Part shown: positions 48,379-58,026 of the stretch, piece by piece
How positions within the stretch are numbered: the stretch's first letter is position 1
Layout: each line of letters opens with the position of its first letter
Source of the DNA: Actinoplanes sp. SE50/110
GTDB lineage: Bacteria > Actinomycetota > Actinomycetes > Mycobacteriales > Micromonosporaceae
NCBI RefSeq assembly: GCF_900119315.1
Contig: NZ_LT827010.1
Coordinates: 2,506,001-2,570,000, forward strand
DNA length: 64,000 nt
Reading direction: 5' to 3'
Notes under the pieces: model-generated
What the model saw: only the letters and a program-made list of their open reading frames with translations
Told to the model about the DNA's origin: nothing
Databases searched by the model: none
Translations under genes and position numbers: made by a program

Positions 48379-48936
48379 ATGTCCGCCGAAGCAGCTCGCG
48401 CCGCCGAGCTTCTCACCCAGCTGTCCCACCCCGCGCGCCTACGCGCCTTCGCCGGTCTGGTCGGCCGGGGCAGCGAGGGATTCTCGATCGCCGAGATGTC
48501 CTTCCTGCTGGACATGTCCAAGCCCGAGGCGGGGGAGGCACTGGGCCGGCTGGCCGCACTGGGGCTGGCCAGCGGCACCGGCGACGGTTATTACCGGGCC
48601 ACGCCTCAGGTGCTGCGCGACGCGGCCCAGGCCCTGGTCGCGACCCTGCCGATCGCTCCGCTGCTGCGCGAGTATCCGCAGCTCAAGGGCTATTTCACGC
48701 ATGGTTTCCTGACCAGTCTGCCACCGACGCTCAGCGAGCGTTACGAGCAGATCGGCGAGCTGCTCGCCCGCTTCCTGGCGGTCGAGGGGGTGCTCACCGA
48801 GGACGAGGTGAACCGGCGGATCGCGGTGGTCGCCGAGGATGTGGCGGCCGTCCGCCGGATGCTGGTCGAGACCGGCTGGCTGGAACGCGACCGCGCCGGC
48901 ACCGCCTACGGCGCCGGCCGGGTCTACGTCGGGTGA
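48379..48936 (+). CDS. ArsR-like / DUF2087 transcriptional regulator
   Basis: A 185-residue protein. Residues 5-75 form an ArsR-like winged helix (LLTQLSHPARLRAFAGLVG; LDMSKPEAGEALGRLAALGL), and residues 95-185 are DUF2087 (LKGYFTHGFLTSLPPTLSERYEQIGELLARF; GRVYVG at the end). A TAGGTT -10 box at 48367-48372 points to a leaderless transcript starting at ATG 48379; an in-frame GTG at 48373 is possible. The gene is divergent from the phospholipase C gene, about 150 bases away, which may be its target. Confidence 0.8.
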   Translation: MSAEAARAAELLTQLSHPARLRAFAGLVGRGSEGFSIAEMSFLLDMSKPEAGEALGRLAALGLASGTGDGYYRATPQVLRDAAQALVATLPIAPLLREYPQLKGYFTHGFLTSLPPTLSERYEQIGELLARFLAVEGVLTEDEVNRRIAVVAEDVAAVRRMLVETGWLERDRAGTAYGAGRVYVG

Positions 48937-48938
48937 CC

Positions 48939-48987
48939 CCGGCCCCGGCGATCGCGGTGGAGAACCGAGCCGATCGCCGGGGGCCGG
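48939..48987. terminator. Bidirectional terminator hairpin
   Basis: CCGGCCCCGGCGATCG pairs with CGATCGCCGGGGGCCGG (16 bp with one bulged base), between the convergent stops at 48936 and 48999. Confidence 0.6.
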
Positions 48988-48998
48988 CGGGCGCCGGG

Positions 48999-49917
48999 TC
49001 AGTCGCGGGTGACGTTCAGGGCGCCCGCGGTGCGCGGGACGATCAGCGGCATGGTGGCCGCCAGCACGGCCGTGGCGACGCCCAGGGCCGGGCGCAGCCC
49101 GCCGGCCGCCGCCGACAGGCCGCTGGTCAGCAGCGGGGAGAAGAACTCGCCGACGAACAGGGTGCCGGTCCACAGGCCGGTGCCCCGCCCGCGTTCCTCG
49201 AAGCCCAGGTTGTTGGTGGCCCAGGTGAGCAGGGTGGGCAGCAGCAGGCCGGTACCGGCCCCGGTCAGCACGGCGCCGGCGGTGATCACCGGAACCCGCG
49301 GGGTGGCCGCGATGAGCAGGAAACCGGCGGCCGCGAGTCCGAAGGCGATCGGCAGCAGCCGGCGCGGGGTGCGCCCGGACAGCCTCGCGAACGAGCCGGC
49401 CGCGACCGCGGTGGCCAACGACATCAGGGCGCTGAGCGCGCCGATCGTCGCGGCCTGCTGGACGCCCACCCCGTCCAGGACGAAGGACAGCTCGACGATC
49501 AGGGCATAGAAGACGACGCCGCCGGCGAGGGTGACCAGACACGGGGTGCGCAACCGGCGCCAGGGCAGCGGCGGCAGCTCACGACCCGCAGGAGCGGAGG
49601 CGGGCCGGGCCGGCTGCCGGATCAGCGGGACCATCGGCACGGCCAGCAGCAGCGCGACGGTGTAGAGCCAGAACGGGGCCCGCCAGCCCGAGCCGCCGAT
49701 CGCGATCTGCGGCATCGCCCCGCTCTACCTCGACGCACTGCCCGCGATCATCGGCAGCCGGGTCCTGGTCGGACTCTGCGAAGCCGCGATCATGACCCGC
49801 TGCACCACGCTGATCGCGGACTACTGGCCGGGCCCGCGGCGAAGCCGCTACCTGGGCCTGCAGACGCTGCTCGCCTCGGTCTCGGCCACCGTGTTCCTGG
49901 GTCTGGGCGGCGTTTCT
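48999..49917 (-). pseudogene. MFS transporter gene broken by an internal inversion
   Basis: On the minus strand 49700-48999 encodes the second half of an MFS transporter beginning GGSGWRAPFWLYTVALLLAVPM and ending after six membrane segments. The preceding part of the same protein (GIAPLYLDALPAIIGSRVLVGLCEAAIM, then ADYWPG, SRYLGLQTL and SATVFLGLGG) is found on the plus strand at about 49708-49917. Flipping that segment of about 210 bases would join LGLGG to GSGWRAPFW in the family order. The first membrane segment is missing. A minus-strand ATG at 49715 could express the C-terminal half alone. Confidence 0.75.
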
Positions 49918-49919
49918 GG

Positions 49920-50370
49920 CTCACCGCGGCGCCGCTGCCGATCACCGGGGCGGTGGGCAGCCCGGTCAACCCGATCGCGGTGAAGTAGCCCGGGCCGTGC
50001 GGCCGCCGGGCGGACGAAGCCGGTCCACACCTCGGCGGTCTGGCGGCTGCCGCCTGTGCCGGCACGGCGGTGGTCTTGTGGCCGCGGCCCGGCTCGCACC
50101 GCGGCGGTCTTGCGGCCGCGGCGTGGCGCGAGCTCTGGGCGCGGCCCGCCCCGGCGCGGCGGGCAGGCTAGGCGCGACCCGACCCGGTCCGCGTGGTGAC
50201 AGACCCGGCGCGTGGCGTGGCGAGAAGGCCCGGCGTGGCGGGGAGGTTGACCCCGGCCCCGTAGTCCGGAGAACCGGCGTGGCGGGGCGGGGAGGCCTGG
50301 CCGGCCTGGCGGGGAGGGTGAGCGCGGCGGGCGGATGGTGGCGTACGCGGCAATCGGATCGTCATGGTGC
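49920..50370. other. Gene-free, repeat-like GC-rich stretch
   Basis: No credible gene is seen. The sequence is very GC-rich and contains imperfect repeats, such as two copies of a GGCGGTsTTGyGGCCGCGG block (about 50065-50090 and 50100-50120) and several GGCGTGGCGGGG motifs (50230-50300). A plus-strand frame ending at 49988 (PLPITGAVGSPVNPIAVK) may be a gene relic. It lies beside the inverted MFS fragment, so it is probably decayed DNA. Confidence 0.5.
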
Positions 50371-50673
50371 TCAAGCGGGCAGCGGGGTGGGGCGGCGTCG
50401 GGTGAGCCAACGTTCGAAGAGCAGGGTGGCCAGCGGGGGGATCGAGGCGCCGAGGGCGAAGGCGGTGCGCCACAGTGACCAGCGTTCGGTGCGGGCGGTC
50501 CAGAGGGTGGCGGCGAGGTAGGCGACGAAAAGGGCGCCGTGGATGCGGCCGAAGAGCCAGACGCCGGCGTCCGTGGTGTGCGAGACGTGTTTCAGGTACA
50601 TCCCGATCAGCAGGCCGGTCCAGGAGAACGCCTCGGCGATCGCCGTCGCGCGGAACATCCGGAACGCTGACAT
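50371..50673 (-). CDS. DUF3817 family integral membrane protein
   Basis: A 100-residue protein with three membrane segments and the DUF3817 pattern: FRATAIAEAFSWTGLLIGMYLKH, then FGRIHGALFVAYLAATL and TAFALGASIPPLATLLFERWL. ATG 50673 has GGAGGTG upstream. The family of small actinobacterial and firmicute membrane proteins has no defined function. Confidence 0.85.
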   Translation of the reverse strand: MSAFRMFRATAIAEAFSWTGLLIGMYLKHVSHTTDAGVWLFGRIHGALFVAYLAATLWTARTERWSLWRTAFALGASIPPLATLLFERWLTRRRPTPLPA

Positions 50674-50817
50674 CAGCGGGCACCTCCGACGAAGAAGTTG
50701 ATCTCGGCCCGGGAGACTACCGTCGCCGAGTTGAGTGTTTCCTGGCAGTGCGATGGATGGCCGGCGCGGAACGGGGTATCTCCGGTCGGCAAGGTCAACT
50801 CAGCTACAGGGGGATCC

Positions 50818-51366
50818 GTGCCGGACATCGTGGAGATCATCAAGGCGCAGCACCAGCAGGTCGACGCGCTGCTGAGCCAGGCGGCCGAGGAGGACGCCGA
50901 TCAGCTCGGACTGCTGCAGGAGGTGGCCCGGATGCTGCTGCCGCACTCCGAGGCCGAGGAGAGCTTCGTCTACCCCACCATCCGCGACAAGGCGGCGGAG
51001 ACCGGTGAGGAGGTGGCCGACGGGGTGGAGGAGCACCACCAGATCGAGGAGATGCTGAAGAACCTGCTCGACGGCAGCCCCGACGACCCGGGTTGGGACG
51101 GCACCCTGGCGGCGATCACCGGCGAGCTGCGGCACCACGTGCAGGAGGAAGAGGAGGAGCTGCTGCCGGTGCTGGCCGAGCGGCTCAGTGCCGAGGAGCG
51201 CGAGGAGCTGGGGCGGCGCTTCCAGGAGGCGACGCAGGGCACGCCGCCCGCCGGTGGGCACGAGGAAACCCGGCGCGAGCTCTACGAGAAGGCCAAGGAG
51301 CAGGACATTCCGGGGCGGTCCAAGATGACGAAGGACGAGCTCGCCAAGGCGGTCGGCGAGGGCTGA
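50818..51366 (+). CDS. Hemerythrin HHE domain protein
   Basis: A 182-residue protein; GTG 50818 follows AGGGGGA. Residues 5-135 form the four-helix HHE bundle with iron ligands in IIKAQHQQVDALL, LPHSEAEESFVYP, GVEEHHQIEEML and LRHHVQEEEEELLPVL. The last 35 residues (ELYEKAKEQDIPGRSKMTKDELAKAV) are a Rho-N/SAP-like tail found on many actinobacterial stress proteins. A di-iron, oxygen- or NO-linked role is likely by family. A LuxR-type regulator gene follows on the same strand. Confidence 0.88.
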   Translation: MPDIVEIIKAQHQQVDALLSQAAEEDADQLGLLQEVARMLLPHSEAEESFVYPTIRDKAAETGEEVADGVEEHHQIEEMLKNLLDGSPDDPGWDGTLAAITGELRHHVQEEEEELLPVLAERLSAEEREELGRRFQEATQGTPPAGGHEETRRELYEKAKEQDIPGRSKMTKDELAKAVGEG

Positions 51367-51422
51367 CGCCATCGGCGCAGGTGTGGATCACACCGGACTC
51401 GGCAAGATCTACATTCTCGGGC

Positions 51423-51953
51423 ATGTCGCTGCAAACGCATCGAAGCCACACCAGGGCTGTTGCGCATCGGCCGGTGCTGGCACCACACCTTCAGGAAACC
51501 ATCGAGTCGCTCGCGGCCGGGGAGACCGCCCGGGAGATGGCCGCACGTCTCTATCTGTCGCCGAACACCGTCAAATCCCGCCTTCGTACGCTGTATCAGC
51601 AGCTGGGCGCCCGGGACCAGGCCCACGCCGTGGCGATCGGGTTCCGGCTCGGCGTGTTGCGCGCCCCGGGTGCGGCCGAGCCCGATGACGACCGGCAGCC
51701 GGTCGTCATCGGGAGCCTCAACCCGGACAGCCTCCGGGAGATCATCGCCGAGCTCACCGCCCTGCTTCGCATCGTGGAACGGGTCCGGCCGCTGCCCGGC
51801 GGACACCTGCCGGACCTGCTGCGCCGGGTCGGTGAGCTGGCCACCAGCCCGCACGACGACCCGCGCGGGGTGCTGGCCCGGATCGCGCAGATCGCCGCCG
51901 AGGCGGGATTCACCGCCGAAGGGCCGGGCGCGGAGCCGCCGTCCCGGCGATAA
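51423..51953 (+). CDS. LuxR-type HTH regulator
   Basis: A 176-residue protein. Residues 20-85 are a GerE/LuxR HTH: LQETIESLAAGETAREMAARLYLSPNTVKSRLRTLYQQLGA, with the canonical TVKSRLR recognition helix. No receiver or sensor domain is attached; the C-terminal 80 residues are helical (SLREIIAELTALLRIVERVRPL) and may dimerise or bind a ligand. ATG 51423 lies 56 bases after the hemerythrin gene. The family is clear but its targets are not. Confidence 0.75.
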   Translation: MSLQTHRSHTRAVAHRPVLAPHLQETIESLAAGETAREMAARLYLSPNTVKSRLRTLYQQLGARDQAHAVAIGFRLGVLRAPGAAEPDDDRQPVVIGSLNPDSLREIIAELTALLRIVERVRPLPGGHLPDLLRRVGELATSPHDDPRGVLARIAQIAAEAGFTAEGPGAEPPSRR

Positions 51954-51960
51954 TGATCGG

Positions 51961-52221
51961 GTGGGTGACCGTCCGATGGAGCGGATGCGACCGTGTCGTC
52001 GCTGCGGTCACCCGACCCGTGTGGACCGGATGGTGCAGGGATACGGGCGTAACTGCGCGGCCCTGATGGGGCTGATCGGCGGCACCGTCGACACCGGGCA
52101 CACCGGGCCCGACCTGTTCGATTTGATCGAGGTGGAGCCGGAGGACTGCTGTGACGGCTGGGATCGGCCGGCCGACACCGATGTGCTCAGCCCCGCGGCC
52201 CGGCGCCGCCCGGGCCGGTGA
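51961..52221 (+). CDS. Small Cys-rich DUF6011-like zinc-ribbon protein
   Basis: An 86-residue protein from GTG 51961 (81 residues if ATG 51976 is used). It contains CRRCGHPT, then QGYGRNCAAL, the CxxC and GYGxxC pattern of DUF6011-like domains, and a later CC pair (EPEDCCDGW). A structural zinc site is likely. It begins 8 bases after the LuxR-type gene and is probably in the same transcript. Function unknown. Confidence 0.6.
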   Translation: MGDRPMERMRPCRRCGHPTRVDRMVQGYGRNCAALMGLIGGTVDTGHTGPDLFDLIEVEPEDCCDGWDRPADTDVLSPAARRRPGR

Positions 52222-52268
52222 GAGTGGTCAGGTCCGAGGGCGGCCGGTCGCCGCAGCGGTGAGGGTGG

Positions 52269-53048
52269 TCAGGTCCGGAGCCCGGCGCCGGCCAGGACCA
52301 GGGAGGCGGCCGGGTCGGTGATCGACTCGCCGCCCGGATCGGGATGCCACAGCGGGGCCGGGGTGACGCCCGGCTCGACCAGCTCCCAGCCGGTGAGGAG
52401 CCGGGCGAATCACTGCGTGTCGCGCGGCACCAGCGGCGTGCCGGTCCGGTTGTAGACGTCGGCGACCCGGCGCACCGTCTCCGGGGCGTCCCCGCCGCTG
52501 GCGTGCGTGAGCACCAGCAGGCTGCCGGGCGCGGCCGCGGCGTGGTAGCCGTGCAGGGCGGCGTCGAGCACCGGGCCGTCGGGCAGGAAGTGCAGCACCG
52601 CCAGCATCAGGATCGCCACCGGGCGACCGGGATCGATCACCCGCAGCCCCGGGTCGCTGAGCACCGACGCGGGATCGCGCAGGTCGGCCTCGACGACCAC
52701 GGTCCGCGGATCGTCGCCGAGCAGGTCGCGGGCGTAGAGCACGGCGGTCGGGTCGTTGTCGACGTACACGATCCTGGCTTCAGGGTTCGTCCGCAGAGCG
52801 ACCTCGTGGGTGTTTCCCTCGGTGGGGATGCCGGCGCCGAGGTCGATGAACTGGCTGATGCCGCGCGCCGCCGCGTAGCGGACGGCGCGGTGCGGGAGCG
52901 CCCGGTTGGCCCGGGCGACGGCGCCGATCTCGGGGACCAGCTCGGCGATCCGGGAGGCGACCGACCGGTCCACCGCGAAGTTGTGCGTGCCGCCCAGGAA
53001 CACGTCATACACCCGGGCGGAACTGGGCCGGTTCGGATCGATGCTCAC
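52269..53048 (-). pseudogene. DUF574 SAM-dependent methyltransferase interrupted by in-frame TGA
   Basis: GTG 53048 opens a typical DUF574 protein: SSARVYDVFLGGTHNFAVDR, QFIDLGAGIPTEGNTHEVA, VYVDNDPTAVLYA, HASGGDAPETV. After 212 residues (TPLVPRDTQ) a TGA occurs at 52412-52410. Without any frame change the next 46 codons resume the family ending, FARLLTGWELVEPGVTP and LWHPDPG, to a stop at 52269. The full frame of about 260 codons is the family length. It is either a fresh nonsense mutation, a sequencing error, or stop read-through. Confidence 0.8.
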
Positions 53049-53051
53049 GCC

Positions 53052-53091
53052 CCAAAGGTAGCCCGAATTGAAGGCATTAATGCTACTTTGG
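53052..53091. promoter_or_regulatory. Inverted repeat between divergent methyltransferase and kinase genes
   Basis: CCAAAGGTAGC (53052-53062) and GCTACTTTGG (53082-53091) form an imperfect inverted repeat around a 19-base AT-rich centre. Each arm contains a TACcTT/TACTTT -10-like box facing outward, so it may be a pair of divergent promoters or a shared operator. Confidence 0.4.
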
Positions 53092-53108
53092 TACGGGAGG
53101 GGACGGGT

Positions 53109-55472
53109 GTGGAGTCACGCAACGAGCTGCCGGGGCTCCTGATCGACACCGCCCCGGACGCGATCATCGTGAGCCGTGCGGACGGCGTCGTCACGATCGC
53201 CAATCGGCGGGCCCACGAGATGTTCGGCTACCCACCCGGTGCGTTGCCCGGCATCCCCTTCGACGAGCTGGTCCCCGGCAACGGGCGTGACGGGTGCGGC
53301 ACGCCGATGCGCCGCATCCCCCTGCTCGGCGTGCGCCGCGACGGCCGCACTTTCCCGGTCGAGGTGTCGCTGTCGTGGACCCCGGCCGGCACCGGCGGAA
53401 CGTACGCGATCGCGGTGCTGCGCGACGACACCACCCAGCGGCAGACCGCGGCCACCCGCGCGCTGCTCGCCTCGATCGTTCAGTCCTCGCACGACGCGAT
53501 CGTCACGGTCGGCCTCGACGACCGGGTGCTGTCCTGGAATCCGGGCGCCGAGATGCTCTACGGCTTCAAGGCCGAGGAGATGATCGGCGTCGACGTCGAC
53601 GAGATCATTCCGCCGGACCGGCGGGAGGACGAGGCACAGATCCGCCGGCTGGTCCGGCTCGGCGCCCGGGTCGACCGGTACCGGTCGCTGCGCCTGACCG
53701 CCTCCGGGCAGCCGATCGCGGTCGCCATGCTGGTCTCCCCGCTCTTCGACGAGCACGGCACGCTGGTCGGCACCACCGGAACCGCGCGCGACATCACCGA
53801 GCGGGAGCGGGCCGAAGCCCGGGTCCAGGCGATCCTCGACGCGGCGCCGGACGCGATGCTCGGAGTCACCGAGGACGGCCGGGTGGTGCTGGTCAACGCG
53901 GAGGCTGAGCGGCTGTTCGGGCATCCCCGGCACGACCTGATCCACTCCGACGTGTCCCGGCTGCTGCCGGACGGGCTACCACCGATCTCCGCGATGCTGC
54001 GCACCGGCGGCGGCGCCGCTCCGCTGGACCCGGTGCGAGCCGGTGGCGCCGTTTCTCGGGAGCCGGAGCGGGCCGGTGGCGCCGTTTCTCGGGAGCCGGA
54101 GCGGGCCGGTGGCGCCGTTTCTCGGGAGCCGGAGCGGGCCGGTGGTGGTGAGCAGCGGTGGGCCAAGCGGCGGGCGGTTCGCAGCGACGGCGCCGAACTG
54201 CCGGTCGACATCGCGGTCAGCGCCCTGCACACCGATACCGGGATGATCGTGGTGGCCGCGGTCCGGGACATCACCGAGCGGCTGGCCATCGAGGCCGAGC
54301 GGCGCCGGCTGCGTGAGGAGACCGACCGGCAGCGCCTGGAGGCCCGGATGCAGCAGGCCCAGCGGCTGGAGAGCCTGGGCCAGCTGGCCGGCGGCATCGC
54401 GCACGACTTCAACAACCTGCTCGCGGTGATCCTCAACTACGCGGCGTTCATCATCGAGGACGCGGCGGGCAGCGCGCCGGCCGCCGACGCCGAGCAGATC
54501 GCCCGGGCCGCGCGGCGTGGCAGCGACCTCACCCACCAGCTGCTCGCCTTCGCCCGGCGGGAGGTGATCCGGCCCCGGCCGTTGGACCTCAACGCGGTGG
54601 TCACCGAGGTGCACCAGATGCTGGAACGCTCGCTGGGCGAGCACATCACGCTGACCGTCCGGACCGCCGAGGCGCTGCCCGCCGTGATGGCCGACCCCGG
54701 CCAGCTGGAGCAGGTGCTGGTCAACCTCGCGGTGAACGCGCGGGACGCGATGCCGACCGGCGGCCGGCTCACCATCGACACCGCCGAGGTCAGCGTCGAC
54801 GAGGAGCACTCGGCCGCCCGCGCCGGGCTCAGCCCCGGCCGATACCTGCGGCTGCGCGTCTCGGACACCGGCACCGGGATGCCCCAGGAGGTGATCGACA
54901 AGGCGTTCGAGCCGTTCTTCACCACCAAGCCCAGCGGTCAGGGCACCGGCCTCGGCCTGGCCACCGTGTACGGGATCGTCACTCAGGCCGGCGGCACCGT
55001 GCAGATCTACTCCGAACCGGGGATCGGCACCACCTTCACCATCCTGCTGCCGGTCACCGACGTGCGGGCGCAGGCGGCCGCGGCGGAGGAGACCGGTGCC
55101 GAGCTGACCGGGCACGGCGCCACCGTGCTGGTGGTCGAGGACGAGGCCGCGCTGCGCGAGGTGACCTGCCGCATTCTCCAACGGGGCGGGTACACCGTGC
55201 TGGCCGCATCCGGCGGGGCCGAGGCGCTCCGGCTGGTCGACGAGCACCCGATCGACGTGCTGCTCACCGATGTGATCATGCCGGGGATGCTGGGCCGGGA
55301 CCTGGCCGAGGCGGTGACCGCCCGGCATCCCGGTACCAGGGTGCTGTTCATGTCGGGTTACGCCCAGCCGGTGCTGACCGACCATGGCACCCTGTCGGCC
55401 GAGATGCACCTGCTGGAGAAGCCGTTCACCAGCGCCGAGCTGATGCGGGCGCTGCACGACGAGCTGCAGTAG
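53109..55472 (+). CDS. Hybrid sensor histidine kinase/response regulator with PAS domains
   Basis: A 787-residue soluble protein; GTG 53109 has GGGAGGGG about 8 bases upstream. Three PAS domains occupy residues 5-115, 120-240 and 245-395; the third carries an insert of three identical 11-residue repeats (312-344). HisKA follows with the phospho-acceptor H432 (GGIAHDFNNLLAV), then the HATPase with N-box NLAVNARDAMP, G1 DTGTGMP and GTGLGLATVYGI. A receiver domain ends the protein with D721 (LLTDVIMPG). No membrane segment is present, so the signal is sensed in the cytoplasm, perhaps redox, light or a ligand. Confidence 0.92.
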   Translation: MESRNELPGLLIDTAPDAIIVSRADGVVTIANRRAHEMFGYPPGALPGIPFDELVPGNGRDGCGTPMRRIPLLGVRRDGRTFPVEVSLSWTPAGTGGTYAIAVLRDDTTQRQTAATRALLASIVQSSHDAIVTVGLDDRVLSWNPGAEMLYGFKAEEMIGVDVDEIIPPDRREDEAQIRRLVRLGARVDRYRSLRLTASGQPIAVAMLVSPLFDEHGTLVGTTGTARDITERERAEARVQAILDAAPDAMLGVTEDGRVVLVNAEAERLFGHPRHDLIHSDVSRLLPDGLPPISAMLRTGGGAAPLDPVRAGGAVSREPERAGGAVSREPERAGGAVSREPERAGGGEQRWAKRRAVRSDGAELPVDIAVSALHTDTGMIVVAAVRDITERLAIEAERRRLREETDRQRLEARMQQAQRLESLGQLAGGIAHDFNNLLAVILNYAAFIIEDAAGSAPAADAEQIARAARRGSDLTHQLLAFARREVIRPRPLDLNAVVTEVHQMLERSLGEHITLTVRTAEALPAVMADPGQLEQVLVNLAVNARDAMPTGGRLTIDTAEVSVDEEHSAARAGLSPGRYLRLRVSDTGTGMPQEVIDKAFEPFFTTKPSGQGTGLGLATVYGIVTQAGGTVQIYSEPGIGTTFTILLPVTDVRAQAAAAEETGAELTGHGATVLVVEDEAALREVTCRILQRGGYTVLAASGGAEALRLVDEHPIDVLLTDVIMPGMLGRDLAEAVTARHPGTRVLFMSGYAQPVLTDHGTLSAEMHLLEKPFTSAELMRALHDELQ
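54042..54140 (+). repeat. 33-bp perfect coding triplication
   Basis: Three identical 33-base copies (54042-54074, 54075-54107, 54108-54140), each encoding GGAVSREPERA, inside the third PAS domain of the hybrid kinase. Perfect identity indicates recent duplication. Confidence 0.92.
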
Positions 55473-55475
55473 GCC

Positions 55476-55892
55476 CTACTCGCAGACGGTGCCGTCGTTG
55501 TCCGGGTCCGGGTACCAGTCGTATTCCGGGTCGGCGCCCTGCACGTACGGCCCGAAGCCCTTGGTGGTCGCCTCGGCGCAGGTGGTGAACCGCGGATCGC
55601 TGCCGCTGCCGTCCTCGCCCTTGGCCTCGTCGCCGTCGATCGCGGCGGCGTCGTCGCGGTCCGGCAGGGTGGTGGTGCCGGGCCGGGTGGTCCGGGCCGC
55701 GCTCCGCACCGGCAGGTGGGTGACCGGCGGCGCCGCGCCCGGAGTCACCGGCTCGCTGGACGCCTCGGTGCCCTGCACCCAGACCGGCCCGGAGTCCTCC
55801 CGGCCGAGCTCGGCGACCGTGAGACAGAGGCCGGTCACCAGGGCAGCCGCCGCGCCCACCGTCACCGTGCGCCAGATCTGTACCGTCACCAC
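55476..55892 (-). CDS. Secreted or membrane-anchored protein with Excalibur calcium-binding domain
   Basis: A 138-residue protein with an N-terminal membrane or signal segment (VTVGAAAALVTGLCLTVAEL), a Thr/Pro/Asp-rich linker and the C-terminal Excalibur motif: FTTCAEATTKGFGPYVQG, then YPDPDNDGTVCE, the DxDxDG loop and two conserved Cys. The domain binds calcium at the cell surface in other proteins. The stop is 3 bases from that of the convergent kinase gene. Confidence 0.85.
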   Translation of the reverse strand: MVTVQIWRTVTVGAAAALVTGLCLTVAELGREDSGPVWVQGTEASSEPVTPGAAPPVTHLPVRSAARTTRPGTTTLPDRDDAAAIDGDEAKGEDGSGSDPRFTTCAEATTKGFGPYVQGADPEYDWYPDPDNDGTVCE

Positions 55893-55934
55893 AAGCCCTC
55901 AGTCGTCGCCTCGGCCGACTCTACCCGGCGTCGC

Positions 55935-56396
55935 CTAGTGACCGGAGGTCAACAGGCCGAAACATCCGCAGATCACGGCGGTTGTCGCGGCCACCAGCAG
56001 GGCCACCGCGAGCGCCATGCCGGGGTACCTCTGCGGCGGCGGCCCGAGCGCGCCGCGCAGGAACGCCAGCATCGGCGCGCGGTACTCCAGCTCGGCGGTC
56101 CGGCCGGGCAGTGCCACCACGGTGGTCTCGGCCGCGCCGAGCCGGGACGGCAGCAGTGAGGGCACGTGGACGTGCACGTGGTGCTCGCCGAGCGCCACCG
56201 GGGTGCTCACCCGGCCCCAGGTGGCCGGCACGTTCCTGCCGTCGATCTCCAGCACCGGGGTGAAGAATCCGAGCAGGAAGGCGAGCGGCGCGAACCGCAT
56301 CGTCACGGCGATGGTCGCGCCGCCGTCGCCGCGCGCCGGGTCGAGCGGCGGGAAACCGGGGGACAGGGGCCGATAGGGCGGCGCCAGAATGGCCAC
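55935..56396 (-). CDS. Hypothetical protein with C-terminal membrane segment
   Basis: A 153-residue protein. Residues 1-120 look like a small beta-rich domain (ATIAVTMRFAPLAFLLGFFTPVLEIDGR, then LGEHHVHVHVPSLLPSRLG and GRTAELEYRAPML), followed by one C-terminal membrane segment (MALAVALLVAATTAVICGCFGLL). It is the upstream gene of the Excalibur gene on the minus strand, 43 bases away, and may share its transcript. Family not recognised. Confidence 0.6.
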   Translation of the reverse strand: MAILAPPYRPLSPGFPPLDPARGDGGATIAVTMRFAPLAFLLGFFTPVLEIDGRNVPATWGRVSTPVALGEHHVHVHVPSLLPSRLGAAETTVVALPGRTAELEYRAPMLAFLRGALGPPPQRYPGMALAVALLVAATTAVICGCFGLLTSGH

Positions 56397-56590
56397 GCTG
56401 GCACCTTATGCCCCGGCAGCCGTCCCGGAAAACACCCGAGATCCACAGTGGAGAAGTGGTGGGCGTCGATCCGTCGGCGGCGGTAGGTTAACGCGGGAGG
56501 TCACACCCGCGGGCATCCGCGTCATCGTCCGGTAACGCGAGGGATAGAGTCCGCAACGGGTGCCGCAATGCCTCAACCTCGGGAGACTAA

Positions 56591-57583
<993 letters not shown>

Positions 57584-57587
57584 CACC

Positions 57588-57621
57588 CGGTGACCGGGCG
57601 GCGGGAGCCGCCCGGTCACCG
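57588..57621. terminator. Bidirectional terminator between mdh and cupin genes
   Basis: A perfect 15-bp stem, CGGTGACCGGGCGGC paired with GCCGCCCGGTCACCG, with a 4-base loop. It starts 5 bases after the mdh stop and overlaps the last codons of the convergent cupin gene. Confidence 0.85.
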
Positions 57622-57957
57622 TCCGGTGATGTACAGCTTGCGGATCGGCTCGGTGACCCGCCACACCGTCGGCGTGCCGGCCGTCAGGCGCACCAGGTCG
57701 CCCGGCTTCACCTCGTAGGTCTCGCCACCGGTCGCGATCGTCGCGCGCCCGGACAGCACCAGGAAGGCCTCCTCGGCCTCGGTGTCGCGGACCGCTCCCA
57801 CGGTCATCTCCCAGATACCGATCTCGACCCCCGGCCCGTCGAGCGTGGTGACGCTCACCGCCCCGGTGGACGGCTGCCCGGCGACCACCTCGTCCGGGTG
57901 ACCCGGCTCGTGTGTGACGGTGACTTCCGCGAGGTCGTAGACCACTACTGGCTCCAT
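57616..57957 (-). CDS. Cupin domain protein (DUF861-like)
   Basis: A 113-residue single cupin. The core reads EIGIWEMTVGAVRDTEAEEAFLVLSGRATIATGGETYEVKPGDLVRLTAGTPTVWRVTEPIRKLYI, here given in part by AEEAFLVLSGRAT and KPGDLVRLTAGTP, the DUF861 pattern. The usual first-motif histidines are replaced, leaving Glu residues, so metal binding is uncertain. It is divergent from Spo0M. Substrate unknown. Confidence 0.82.
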   Translation of the reverse strand: MEPVVVYDLAEVTVTHEPGHPDEVVAGQPSTGAVSVTTLDGPGVEIGIWEMTVGAVRDTEAEEAFLVLSGRATIATGGETYEVKPGDLVRLTAGTPTVWRVTEPIRKLYITGR

Positions 57958-58026
57958 GACCTTGCACGATAGTCGTACGCTTCGGCCTTGTTAGGTCCTT
58001 AGGTCGGGCACGCACAGGAGAGCATC

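Noticed and set aside
49790..50065. Minus-strand frame containing GYFTAIGLTGLP, considered as the missing first segment of the MFS transporter
   Set aside because: It does not resemble an MFS N-terminus and overlaps the inverted fragment in antisense.
52216..52280. Direct repeat of about 20 bases (GGTGAGrGTGGTCAGGTCCG) at the end of the methyltransferase
   Set aside because: Two copies only, probably a small local duplication in untranslated sequence; no function suggested.
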